This document shows positions 19,354-27,133 of a stretch of 64,000 bases of DNA, in pieces. Both the position numbers and the translations under genes were made by a program. The notes beneath the pieces were generated by a model that was given only the letters and a program-made list of their open reading frames with translations, had not been told where the DNA came from and searched no databases. How positions within the stretch are numbered: the stretch's first letter is position 1; each line of letters starts with the position of its first letter. This DNA is from Subtercola lobariae. Its GTDB lineage: Bacteria; Actinomycetota; Actinomycetes; Actinomycetales; Microbacteriaceae. The stretch spans positions 310,001 through 374,000 of the forward strand of contig NZ_BMGP01000003.1 in NCBI RefSeq assembly GCF_014640255.1. The letters are read 5' to 3'.

Positions 19354-19500
19354 ACGGGCAGCCTACATAATCCCTCTTGCTGCCGCCGGGTTGGGCCGCT
19401 CCTACGCGTGCCGGTCAGGGCGACCGGCGTCGGCGACCGGGGTGGGCGGTCGGCACCGGGCCACCGGCAGGGCGTTGCCGGAGGCGGGTAGCCGCAACGG

Positions 19501-21180
19501 CTACATACGGTCGGGAGCCGACACGCCGAGCAGGTCGAGGCCGTTGCGAATGACCTGACCCGTGGCGTCGTTCAGCCACAGGCGGGTGCGATGCAGGTCG
19601 CTGACCGGCTCGTCGCCGAGCGGCAGCACGCGGCACGCGCCGTACCAGCGGTGGTAGTGACCAGCGACCTCTTCGAGGTAGCGCGCCACACGGTGCGGCT
19701 CGCGCAGCTCGGCCGCTTGGGCCACGATGCGCGGAAGCTCTTGCAGAGAGCCGAGCAACTCGGTTTCAGTCTCGTGGGTGAGCAGCGCGGGTTCGAAGGC
19801 GCTGCGATCCACACCGGCCGCCAGGGCGTTCTTCGCCACGGAGCGGGTGCGGGAGTGGGCGTACTGCACATAGAAAACAGGATTGTCGTTTGTGCGGCTG
19901 CGCAAGGTCTCACCGTCGAGGGAGAGCGGAGAGTCGGCGGGGTACCTGGCGAGTGAGTACCGCAGAGCATCCGCACCCACCCAGTTGAGCAGGTCATCGA
20001 GCTCGACGATGTTGCCCGCGCGCTTCGACAGCTTGGCACCGTTGAGGTTGACGAGCTGCCCGATGAGAATTTTGATGTTCACGTCGGGGTCGTCACCGGC
20101 CGCGGCAGCGAGCGCCTTGAGTCGGCCCACGTAGCCGTGGTGGTCGGCGCCGAGCAGGTAGATCTTCTCGGTGAAACCGCGGTCTTTCTTGTTGAGGTAG
20201 TAGGCCGCGTCGGCAGCGAAGTAGGTCGTGATGCCGTTGCCACGGGTCAGAACGCGGTCTTTGTCGTCGCCGAAGTCGGTGGTGCGCACCCAGACGGCGT
20301 CGTCTTTTTCGAAGACGTGGCCCTGCTCGCGCAGGCGCACGGCGGCCTGGTCGATGAGGCTCGTACCGGTTTCAGGGTCGACCGCGTGCAGGGTGCGCTC
20401 AGAGAAGAACACATCGAAGTGCACATTGAAGTTCTCGAGACTCGTCTTGATCTCTTCGAGCTGCTGCAGGTAACCGAGGTCGCGGGCCACCGCGATGGCC
20501 TCTTTCTCGGGCAACTCGAGCAGGTTCGGCACCTGGGCGAGCACTTTTGCGGCGAGTTCTTGAATGTACTCCCCGGGGTACCCGCCCTGCGGCGTCGGTT
20601 CGCCCTTGGCGGCTGCCAGCACTGAGGCGCCGAAGTTGTCCATCTGGTTGCCGGCGTCATTGATGTAGTACTCGGTCGTCACATCGGCTCCGGATGCGCT
20701 GAGCACCCGGGCGATCGCGTCGCCGAGAGCGGCCCACCTGGTGTGCCCCAAATGCAACGGTCCGGTAGGGTTCGCCGAAACGAACTCCATGTTCACGCTG
20801 AGCCCGTCGAGCACGTGGTTGTGACCGTAATCGTCGCCGGCCTCGAGAATGGTGCGCACGATCTCGCCGGCGGCCGCGGTTTCGAGGGTGATGTTGATGA
20901 ACCCCGGGCCCGCGACATCCACTTTCGCCACGCCATCGATGGCCTCGATCTCGGGGGTGAGCTCGGCGGCGAACGCGCGCGGATTCGTGCCCAGAGACTT
21001 GGCGAGCTTCATGGCGATGTTGGTGGTCCAGTCACCGTGGTCGCGGTTGCGGGGGCGCTCGAGCTGAACGTCGACCACCGAGATGGTCTCGGCAGCGGCA
21101 TCCGGCTCAGCTGCACGTCGAGCGTCGAGTCGAGCGGTCACGATGTCGAACAGGGCGCTGGAGAGGGCTTCGGGAGTCAC
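19501..21180 (-). CDS. argS: Arginyl-tRNA synthetase
   Basis: Class I synthetase that charges tRNA-Arg. The ArgRS N-terminal add-on domain is followed by the HIGH-like signature [18 protein letters not shown], the KMSKS-equivalent [11 protein letters not shown] and the C-terminal DALR anticodon-binding domain with VQYAHSR at its front. The start is taken as the GTG at 21180 ([14 protein letters not shown]), giving 559 residues, a usual length; the frame extends to 21231. In actinobacteria argS normally precedes lysA. Confidence 0.96.
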   Translation of the reverse strand: MTPEALSSALFDIVTARLDARRAAEPDAAAETISVVDVQLERPRNRDHGDWTTNIAMKLAKSLGTNPRAFAAELTPEIEAIDGVAKVDVAGPGFINITLETAAAGEIVRTILEAGDDYGHNHVLDGLSVNMEFVSANPTGPLHLGHTRWAALGDAIARVLSASGADVTTEYYINDAGNQMDNFGASVLAAAKGEPTPQGGYPGEYIQELAAKVLAQVPNLLELPEKEAIAVARDLGYLQQLEEIKTSLENFNVHFDVFFSERTLHAVDPETGTSLIDQAAVRLREQGHVFEKDDAVWVRTTDFGDDKDRVLTRGNGITTYFAADAAYYLNKKDRGFTEKIYLLGADHHGYVGRLKALAAAAGDDPDVNIKILIGQLVNLNGAKLSKRAGNIVELDDLLNWVGADALRYSLARYPADSPLSLDGETLRSRTNDNPVFYVQYAHSRTRSVAKNALAAGVDRSAFEPALLTHETETELLGSLQELPRIVAQAAELREPHRVARYLEEVAGHYHRWYGACRVLPLGDEPVSDLHRTRLWLNDATGQVIRNGLDLLGVSAPDRM

Positions 21181-21340
21181 GGTATTCAAGCCTATCGCGG
21201 CGCCCTGCGTGCATCCTGCGCCCTCTGTCACCCGACTTCGTCACCGATTTGACGCGAAAGCCCCCTCTGAAGCTTGATAGCGCGCCTTTGCGTCAAACCC
21301 GCGGCGTCGAGCCGGCGGGTACTCAGCGGAAGCAGCGGGG

Positions 21341-22135
21341 CTAGTGCAGCTGAACGAGTTCTCGGGTGTCGTCGCGCGGCAGAGCATCCACTGTCGCCGT
21401 CACTTCAAGCGCCGTGAGGGCCAGCCAGCCGCCGTGGTTGCTCAAAAACGCGGTGTCAGCGGCATCGCGGCCAGTGGCGATGCGCACCAGGCTCTGCCGG
21501 GGGGCGAGCGCGGTGGCATCCACCACGAACCACTCGTCATTGACGTAGGCCTCGGCGACGGCGTGAAAATCCATCGGGTCAAGGCCCGGCGCATACACCG
21601 ACACGAGTCGCGCGGGCACATCGAGCGCGCGCAGCAACGCCACCACGAGGTGCGCATAGTCACGGCAGACGCCCTGCCGCGAGAGCAGCGTGCGCACCGC
21701 GCCGTCGGTGGGCAGACTCGAGCCCGGAACGTAGCTCAGCTTCTCGCCCACCCACGAACTCACGCTGTCAAGCAGCATGCGCCCCTCGAGCCCCGAGAAC
21801 TCCGAGCGCGCGGTTGGCAACAGAGTGTCACTCTCGCAATACCGGCTCGGCCGCAGATACGTAATGAGGTCGTTTTTGCTCACCGGCGCCGCCGCTGCCG
21901 TTCCCTCGACCTCAGCCCAGTAATTGAGGCTCAAATGCCCTCGGCCGGTATCGAATTCATGAAGGCGTGTACCGTGCACATCGGTGATGTCGACGGGGGT
22001 GAGCGGATGCCCGTTGAACTCATACTCGACAGTCTCCGTTTCGGCGATAAACCCCGCCGCCACGGCTATCGAGAACACGAGGTTCGCGGGGGCGTCGATG
22101 TCACATTCGATGTGGGCGCTGACCGTTCGCTTCAT
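21341..22135 (-). CDS. Transglutaminase-like cysteine protease family protein
   Basis: 264 residues from the ATG at 22135 (MKRTVSAHIECDID); the frame upstream runs through the tRNA gene and is not coding. An N-terminal beta-rich domain is followed by a transglutaminase core with all three catalytic positions: Cys in RQGVCRDYAHL, His in MDFHAVAEAYV and Asp in WFVVDATAL. Many bacterial proteins of this type act as proteases or amidases rather than crosslinkers. No signal peptide is visible, so it is probably cytoplasmic. Substrate unknown. Confidence 0.85.
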   Translation of the reverse strand: MKRTVSAHIECDIDAPANLVFSIAVAAGFIAETETVEYEFNGHPLTPVDITDVHGTRLHEFDTGRGHLSLNYWAEVEGTAAAAPVSKNDLITYLRPSRYCESDTLLPTARSEFSGLEGRMLLDSVSSWVGEKLSYVPGSSLPTDGAVRTLLSRQGVCRDYAHLVVALLRALDVPARLVSVYAPGLDPMDFHAVAEAYVNDEWFVVDATALAPRQSLVRIATGRDAADTAFLSNHGGWLALTALEVTATVDALPRDDTRELVQLH

Positions 22136-22221
22136 GCTCTCGATTTTGTCATGAAACGGATGCCCGCCCCAGCCGTCTTCGAGCGACCCCCGGCCGGTGG
22201 TAATGTGAACACCGCACTCCT

Positions 22222-22296
22222 GGCCCCATAGCTCAGGGGATAGAGCACTGCCCTCCGGAGGCAGGGGCCGCAGTTCGAATCTGCGTGGGGCCACCA
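22222..22296 (+). tRNA. tRNA-Arg (anticodon CCG), CCA encoded
   Basis: A full cloverleaf can be drawn. The acceptor pairs 22222-22228 (GGCCCCA) with 22286-22292 (TGGGGCC). The D stem is GCTC/GAGC. The anticodon stem CTGCC/GGCAG encloses loop CTCCGGA, so the anticodon is CCG at 22255-22257. The T arm is CGCAG-TTCGAAT-CTGCG. Discriminator A at 22293 and CCA at 22294-22296. It reads CGG codons. The gene-poor island begins right after its 3' end. Confidence 0.97.
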
Positions 22297-22357
22297 GCTT
22301 TGAAGCCCGGAACTACGCGGATCTCGCGGGTTCCGGGTTTCCTCTGTATTCGCGTTC

Positions 22358-22374
22358 TGGCAACGTTTTGGCAA
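22358..22374 (+). repeat. Left copy of 17-bp direct repeat bracketing the island
   Basis: The sequence TGGCAACGTTTTGGCAA lies 62 bp past the tRNA-Arg 3' end. It matches 24946-24962 at 16 of 17 positions. Internally it contains TTGGCAA-type half repeats, the form of integrase arm or core binding sites. Interpretation as a remnant of an integration site is inference. Confidence 0.5.
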
Positions 22375-22472
22375 CATTCGATTTCTGGATGGCCTGATCG
22401 AGTGCCGCTGAAACACTGTCAAGGTCGCTGCGCCGGGCCCTTATTGTTTCTGGCCGTTTCGGGCGCAGTCAA

Positions 22473-22515
22473 TCGAACGTTCGACATCTAGGTGAGTTTC
22501 GACATCTAGGTGAGT
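22473..22515. repeat. 12-bp palindrome followed by two perfect 18-bp tandem repeats
   Basis: TCGAACGTTCGA (22473-22484) is a perfect palindrome. It overlaps the first of two exact copies of TTCGACATCTAGGTGAGT at 22480-22497 and 22498-22515. The region is non-coding. It could be a protein-binding site or a relic of the integrated element. Confidence 0.75.
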
Positions 22516-22667
22516 ACTGCAACGGATGCGCTGCTTGCAGTCTTGTATTTCAACTCGTCGATTCGCCTTATCCGCCATCCGCCAGAACGCATCACTGATT
22601 TAGAGCCATTGCAAGAGGTCTCGTCAAGCGACTTCTGATCAGCCCTACGTGAGTGCGTCGGACTCGA

Positions 22668-22996
22668 CTAATCATCGGCGTCGGCTGCGGCCGCTCGACT
22701 AGAGATAGAGTCGCGTTCCGAGAGCGGCGTGTTCCCGGTGTAAATCGGATACCCGGTATGCGCCGGCAGCCCGTCATCAACACGGTCGTACGACACCGAG
22801 TCATTCGCTGCCCGAGAGTGCGATATCTACCGAGAAGTTGGCGTTTAGTCGGGTCATGATCGAACGAAACGACTCTGAAGTGTTCGGTAAGTTCGCCCGG
22901 GTCGATGCGACGAATGAGAGCCTTCGGGTATCGCGGGTTATTCCGTACGATCACCCACTCGTGCCATCCGATACGGATACGCCCGTCACCGACCAC
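22668..22996 (-). pseudogene. Frameshifted small gene of unknown function
   Basis: A minus-strand reading frame opens with a GTG at 22996, 6 nt after AGAGGAG, and encodes protein-like sequence (GDGRIRIGWHEWVIVRNNP, then EHFRVVSFDHDPTKRQLLG). Around 22820-22835 this frame turns into Arg-rich nonsense. The frame one base back stays protein-like instead (ANDSVSYDRVDDGLPAHTG, PIYTGNTPLSERDSI) to a TAG at 22668. Joined, the product would be about 109 residues. A one-base deletion is the simplest explanation; no slippery heptamer is seen. I do not recognise the family. Confidence 0.55.
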
Positions 22997-23088
22997 TGGC
23001 TGCTCCTCTCGGAGCGCACCGGCCTGCGCACGCGCCGAGTGTAGGCACATCCGACGACAACACGCCAAGCTGGGGATACGCTCGCCCT

Positions 23089-23478
23089 GTGAAAGAGATG
23101 GAACCGCGGAAACATCCGAAAAAGGAACTCGCCGCGAGACACGCACCGCAACTCGTCGTGCCTGTGCCATTTGATGAGGTGCGTGATTTTGTTCGCCGCG
23201 CGGTAAAAGGCACGAGTCTCGTGGATCCTTTTGCGCAGGTGCTCGGCGGTTATGCCCTCTTCGAGCCACATCTTCGATATACAGCCGTTGACGAGACGCA
23301 CACCCGGATCGAGCTTGATGTTGTCGGGAGAATTCCTGGCGCAGAGACCCTCCTGTTCACTCGGCGTGTCGGTGAGATCGACCGCTTCTTCGTCGCAATG
23401 CAGGACGAATTAGATAGGCAGAAACGATGCCGGTCGGAGCCACCCGACGATATCTCATCCATCGAAAGCATCGACTGA
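23089..23478 (+). CDS. Hypothetical protein, island ORF
   Basis: 129 residues from the GTG at 23089 (an ATG at 23098 is the alternative). Composition is protein-like, with an alternating beta-type C-terminal half (HLRYTAVDETHTRIELDVVG) and an amphipathic final helix (IDRFFVAMQDELDRQKR). This faintly recalls SRPBCC-like lipid-binding folds, but I cannot assign it. No membrane segment or signal. It is followed after 4 bp by another small ORF on the same strand, suggesting a two-gene unit. Confidence 0.55.
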   Translation: MKEMEPRKHPKKELAARHAPQLVVPVPFDEVRDFVRRAVKGTSLVDPFAQVLGGYALFEPHLRYTAVDETHTRIELDVVGRIPGAETLLFTRRVGEIDRFFVAMQDELDRQKRCRSEPPDDISSIESID

Positions 23479-23482
23479 AGCT

Positions 23483-23701
23483 ATGACTGGCTGCATGATC
23501 GGCGGGTGCGACGAAGCGCCCACCGAGCAGGTCACCGTCAACGAGTCCGGTCTGCTTCTCGTCTACGCCGTTTGTGAGCGTCACGGTCGCGCGATCTTCG
23601 AGGGTCAGATGCATGCTGAGTCGAGCGACCCTAAATGCGGATTCATTGGGCCCGTGGGGCGTCTTAGTCGTTACAGGTATTTGGTCTTGCTCGACGCATG
23701 A
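23483..23701 (+). CDS. Small cysteine-containing hypothetical protein
   Basis: 72 residues (MTGCMIGGCDEAPTEQV...VCERHGRAIFEGQ). The early Cys-x4-Cys and the later CERH could form a small zinc site of the C-x4-C...C-x2-H type, though this is inference. It starts 5 bp after the preceding ORF. Family not recognised. Confidence 0.45.
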   Translation: MTGCMIGGCDEAPTEQVTVNESGLLLVYAVCERHGRAIFEGQMHAESSDPKCGFIGPVGRLSRYRYLVLLDA

Positions 23702-23915
23702 CGCGCAGCGCTCACGACAGGGCCGTGGCGTCGGATGAGAATCGAGGCCCATAAAATCCATATCACCGCGATGGCTGACAGCGTACCGAATACAATCAGG
23801 TCAGCGAGTCAAGGTCGTGTTGCATCAGATGGCGAATAAGAGTACCCACACTGACGATGAGTGGCGCTAAACCGTTCCACCGATGTCTCATGAGCCAACC
23901 ACGCATGCCTAAGAG

Positions 23916-24152
23916 CTAACTGGCCAACGAATCGATTGGCAAGCCCTCGCGCAGTACGGCATCGACACCAGCACACCCGAAAAGCGATGGCGTCGGCGTC
24001 GGTGTAACCGTGTTCGAGCAGAACCATTTCTCGTACTCGACACCGGACTTCATGCCCCGGTCGAACGCATCTTGGGTCGACACGGGCTGAGGTGTGACCG
24101 CAGCTGATGCCGGCGCGGCTCTGGAGTGCTCACAACATCGAGGGTAAGTCAT
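23916..24152 (-). pseudogene. Possible decayed small ORF
   Basis: The minus-strand frame gives VSTQDAFDRGMKSGVEYEKW, which looks coding. It then becomes a Thr/Pro run. In the alternative frame the same DNA reads VLLEHGYTDADAIAFRV, also protein-like. This suggests a frameshift near 24030, but the evidence is thin and the family is not recognised. Confidence 0.3.
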
Positions 24153-24224
24153 CCACTTCGATCAGCGTGCCCGCGGCGCCTGTGGTGATCAGCCGTACCG
24201 GGTCGCTCTCCCGCAGATAGAACG

Positions 24225-24262
24225 AGCCCCACCAAGCCTCATGGGGGGCTGGGGCTTTTTTC
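24225..24262 (+). terminator. Rho-independent terminator-like hairpin in the island
   Basis: AGCCCC (24225-24230) pairs with GGGGCT (24251-24256), and inside it AGCC (24235-24238) pairs with GGCT (24247-24250). Six T follow on the plus strand (24256-24261). It lies past the plus-strand small ORFs and just before the end of the minus-strand MmpS-like fragment. Confidence 0.65.
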
Positions 24263-24273
24263 GTTTTGGGCGA

Positions 24274-24590
24274 TTACTTCGTTAGGTCAGAACCTGAGAC
24301 GCTACACGTCGCGTTCGCGAACGGCCCGCTGCCCGTCTGGGTAGAAATCACCTTGCCATTCACGGTGATAGTGCACGTAATCGTCGTTGTGGTCTGGTCG
24401 CCGACAGCCGAAAGCAGGAAGCTGCTGAAGTCAAACGCGCCACCAGTTTTCGCGGTCACATCCTTTTCGAAAGGCAGCGTCTGACCATCGTCCAAGGCTG
24501 ACTGACACAGGTAAATCTCCTTCGCTGGTGCACACCGGCCTGCGCGAACCCCACCATGAACGCCGAGCCCGACGGTCGATACGGTGATGC
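24274..24590 (-). pseudogene. Truncated MmpS-like secreted protein fragment
   Basis: The C-terminal about 80 residues (TTTTITCTITVNGKVIS, then TGSGPFANATCSVSG) resemble the extracytoplasmic beta domain of MmpS-type accessory proteins, where two cysteines pair around a V-x-G-K-V turn. The membrane anchor or signal expected upstream is absent; the 5' end instead overlaps, antisense, the start of the ORF at 24593. I read it as a 5'-truncated gene. Confidence 0.45.
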
Positions 24591-24592
24591 CC

Positions 24593-24889
24593 ATGACAGA
24601 CGAATTCTCCGAGGAGCTACAGCACCTACGGACACGCGCGAACATAGAGATCGTCATCACCGACGAGGAGAAGCTGTCAGCGCGGTATCCCAACACAACG
24701 GGGTACGTCGATCTCGATCCGGTCGGAGTCTCGAATTGGCCTCACGCGATCACCGCAGCCTTGCGCGCGTTGTCGGATGACCCAGAAAGCGGTCTGACGG
24801 TTGCGCGGACTGGTCTACAGCAGCTGCCAATCGACGATGAGGGTAAGCCTGACGGAATCGGCTGGATCGGTCACAAGAGTCGAAATTGA
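24593..24889 (+). CDS. Hypothetical protein, island ORF
   Basis: 98 residues from the ATG at 24593 (MTDEFSEELQHLRTRANIEI). Acidic, soluble, no recognised domain. The middle reads TTGYVDLDPVGVSNWPHAI, followed by a helix AALRALSDDPESG. The frame is also open to 24584. It ends near the right copy of the 17-bp repeat. Confidence 0.5.
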   Translation: MTDEFSEELQHLRTRANIEIVITDEEKLSARYPNTTGYVDLDPVGVSNWPHAITAALRALSDDPESGLTVARTGLQQLPIDDEGKPDGIGWIGHKSRN

Positions 24890-24945
24890 GCAGGCACCCG
24901 ACGACTTCACGCCCCCTGACGAAGATCGCCGCCGATTCATAGGCT

Positions 24946-24962
24946 TGGCAACATTTTGGCAA
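24946..24962 (+). repeat. Right copy of 17-bp direct repeat bracketing the island
   Basis: TGGCAACATTTTGGCAA differs from the left copy (22358-22374) by one base. The two lie 2.59 kb apart in the same orientation. Normal gene density resumes about 250 bp beyond it. Confidence 0.5.
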
Positions 24963-25002
24963 TGGAACTCCACACCACAAGCCCTTTTTCCGCGAAATAC
25001 CC

Positions 25003-25054
25003 CCGTTCGGGGGGCCGAGTTCGGTGAGACTACAGGCATCTGAGAAATTTCTCA
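25003..25054. promoter_or_regulatory. CCCCC/GGGGG hairpin and 14-bp palindrome at the island's right edge
   Basis: A short hairpin (CCCCCGTTCGGGGG, about 25003-25017) is followed by the perfect palindrome TGAGAAATTTCTCA (25041-25054). The palindrome is a plausible operator upstream of the small membrane protein gene at 25210; no regulator is known. Confidence 0.4.
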
Positions 25055-25209
25055 AGAAATTTGCCGCGAAACGCCGTTAGAGCGCTTCCCTGCTCAAATG
25101 CGGAGTTATGCTCTCAACAACGCACCAGTGACCCAGCGTCGGGCCAGGCTTCTTCGAAAGCTCGTCGACGGATCATTCCCCTCTCGACGAACCACCGAAG
25201 GAGCACCAC

Positions 25210-25368
25210 ATGACGCTTGCACTCATCGTCATCGTCGGCACGGTCTGGGTGATCGTGTCTCTTCCCATTGCGTTGATCGTCGGCCGCATTCCGAAGATCG
25301 CCGAACTCGCAGATCTGCGTCAGGCGCAGGCCCACACGACCGGCGCCATCGGCACCATCACTCGCTAA
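25210..25368 (+). CDS. Small single-pass membrane protein
   Basis: 52 residues. It starts with the hydrophobic helix MTLALIVIVGTVWVIVSLP and continues into a short charged cytoplasmic-type tail (GRIPKIAELADLRQAQAHTT). The ATG at 25210 has an excellent ribosome binding site, AAGGAG at 25198-25203, 6 nt upstream. The gene sits alone between the island and the convergent C26 peptidase. Function unknown; the strong start is the main support. Confidence 0.65.
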   Translation: MTLALIVIVGTVWVIVSLPIALIVGRIPKIAELADLRQAQAHTTGAIGTITR

Positions 25369-25467
25369 GCCGAACTCTGGCCCGGAGGCCGCCGAACCCC
25401 AGCGACAAACTCGGCCCTGCGACCGCCAACACTCAAGTCGACGCAAGCCTCAGCTCGACGTTGAACC

Positions 25468-26211
25468 TCAGGCCGCGAGCGCCTCGTCGCGGTGCAACGC
25501 CGCAAGCAGCAGTTCGAGCTGACCGACCGGCGCGCCCGGGTCTTCGGGGTGCCACTGAATGCCGATGATCGGTGCAGACACATGTTCGACGGCCTCGGGC
25601 AGTCCGTCAGCCGCCGTTGCGACGACCACGAGGCCAGAGCCGAGCGCATCCACCGCCTGGTGATGCGCGCTCTGCACAACGACTGAGGCCCCGAGCGTTG
25701 CGGCGAGACGGCTCGAGGCGCGCACCGCCACGTCGTGCCCAGCCATGGTTTCATCGACCGGCACATCGAGGTTCTTGTGAATCGTCTCGGTGCCGATGTC
25801 TTGCACGAGCGTGCCGCCGAGCGCCACGTTGATGATCTGCAGACCACGGCAGATGCCGAGCAGTGGTGTGGATGTTTCAACCGCACGGCGAACGAGCGCA
25901 ATCTGTGCCTCGTCAGCGACCTCGAAATGCCGCCCCTGGCTCGGGTATTCGGATGCTCCCCCGTAGAACCGCGGAGCGATATCTTCGCCGCCCATCACCA
26001 CGATGGCGTCGGCGTCGCGCGTCGACTCGAGCAGCGCCTCAGCCCCGACGTCTGCCGCGGCAATGCGAGAAACGCTGTACCCCTGCGCTTCGGCCTCTCG
26101 AACGACACGCGAATTGAGCAGGTCGATGTACGAGTGATAGGCCGAGTCGTGCGGTCGAGACCGGGTCACCTCGACGACGGCGAGGCGCAGTGCTGAGGGG
26201 GCGGCGGGCAT
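25468..26211 (-). CDS. Gamma-glutamyl-gamma-aminobutyrate hydrolase family protein (peptidase C26)
   Basis: Class I glutamine-amidotransferase-like hydrolase of 247 residues. The nucleophile is Cys in LLGICRGLQIINVALGG, and the His-Glu pair lies in IGIQWHPEDPG. The N-terminus LAVVEVTRSRPHDSAYHSYID matches PuuD-like proteins that release Glu from gamma-glutamyl-GABA in putrescine breakdown. No other putrescine genes are nearby, so the substrate is open. The start is the ATG at 26211 (MPAAPSALRL). Divergent from the oxidoreductase at 26330. Confidence 0.88.
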   Translation of the reverse strand: MPAAPSALRLAVVEVTRSRPHDSAYHSYIDLLNSRVVREAEAQGYSVSRIAAADVGAEALLESTRDADAIVVMGGEDIAPRFYGGASEYPSQGRHFEVADEAQIALVRRAVETSTPLLGICRGLQIINVALGGTLVQDIGTETIHKNLDVPVDETMAGHDVAVRASSRLAATLGASVVVQSAHHQAVDALGSGLVVVATAADGLPEAVEHVSAPIIGIQWHPEDPGAPVGQLELLLAALHRDEALAA

Positions 26212-26329
26212 GCGTTCTATTAAAGACGCGGCACGCACGATCACCAAGCAGGCCGGTAACGTTTCGCAACACTGGCGAATTGTGGATGCCCGCGGGAACA
26301 TTCGATCGCTCACCGCGGTTTGAGGCAGC

Positions 26330-27007
26330 ATGACAACTCTCGGATTCATAGGTTCAGGCAACATCGGCGCTCAGGTCGCCCGTCTCGCGGTAGCAAACGG
26401 ATACACCGTGGTGATCAGCAACTCGCGTGGGCCGGAGACGCTCGCCGAGCTCGTCGACGAACTCGGCCCGCTCGCCTCTGCGGCAACGGCCGTCGAGGCC
26501 GCAACCGCAGCCGACATCGCTGTCGTCTCGATTCCGTTCAAGGCCTACCTCGACGTGCCGGTCGCCGAGCTCGCGGGCAAGGTGGTCATCGACACGAACA
26601 ACTACTACTTCGAGCGCGACGGGCACGTGGCCGAACTCGATGATGGCAGCACGACCTCGGCCGAGCTGCTTCAAGCGCACCTGCCCGAGTCGTACGTGGT
26701 CAAGGCGTTCAACCACATCGCGTCGGCGCAACTCACCGCCGACGGCAAGCCGGCTGGTACGACGGGCCGTCGCGCCCTCGTCATCGCCGGAGACGACGAA
26801 GCAGCCAAGGCGACCGTGGCGACCCTCCTCGACGAGTTCGGGTTCGACGCCCTCGATGCCGGCCCGCTCGCCGAGGGCTGGCGCATTCAGCGCGATGAGC
26901 CGGGCTATGTGGCGGGATACCGCACCATCGACGAGCTGACAGGCGACCTGGCGGCTGCGAAGCGTGTCGGGGAGCTGGTGCCGGGCGAGTTCGGTTCGCA
27001 CGCGTAG
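26330..27007 (+). CDS. NADPH-dependent F420 reductase-like NAD(P)-binding oxidoreductase
   Basis: 225 residues with the Rossmann motif GFIGSGNIGAQVARLA at the very N-terminus and SNSRGPETL at the NADP-phosphate position, the family hallmark. Then VKAFNHIASAQL, typical for this group. These proteins are annotated as F420:NADPH oxidoreductases or NADP-binding ferric-reductase-like proteins; the electron partner here is unknown. No F420 biosynthesis gene lies in the window. Confidence 0.85.
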   Translation: MTTLGFIGSGNIGAQVARLAVANGYTVVISNSRGPETLAELVDELGPLASAATAVEAATAADIAVVSIPFKAYLDVPVAELAGKVVIDTNNYYFERDGHVAELDDGSTTSAELLQAHLPESYVVKAFNHIASAQLTADGKPAGTTGRRALVIAGDDEAAKATVATLLDEFGFDALDAGPLAEGWRIQRDEPGYVAGYRTIDELTGDLAAAKRVGELVPGEFGSHA

Positions 27008-27133
27008 CGGGGCGATGAGCGCAACTCGTTCTGCACGGGCGAGCTCGTTCTGCATAACGAGCCGACCTTTTGGTTCTGCACAGTCTGCGCTGCGGTGCGA
27101 GCTTGCCCAGCCCGCTCGTGGCACACTGAGACG

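Noticed and set aside
22132-22422. ORF running through the tRNA-Arg gene
   Set aside because: It reads the complement of the tRNA (the HADSNCGPCLRRAVLYPLSYGA artefact), a well-known false gene call.
22473-22484. LexA (SOS) box
   Set aside because: The halves TCGAAC and GTTCGA are adjacent; the actinobacterial SOS box needs a 4-bp spacer.
22297-25400. Second copy of the tRNA-Arg 3' end as attR
   Set aside because: No stretch longer than about 8 bp matches the tRNA 3' segment; only the separate 17-bp repeat was found.
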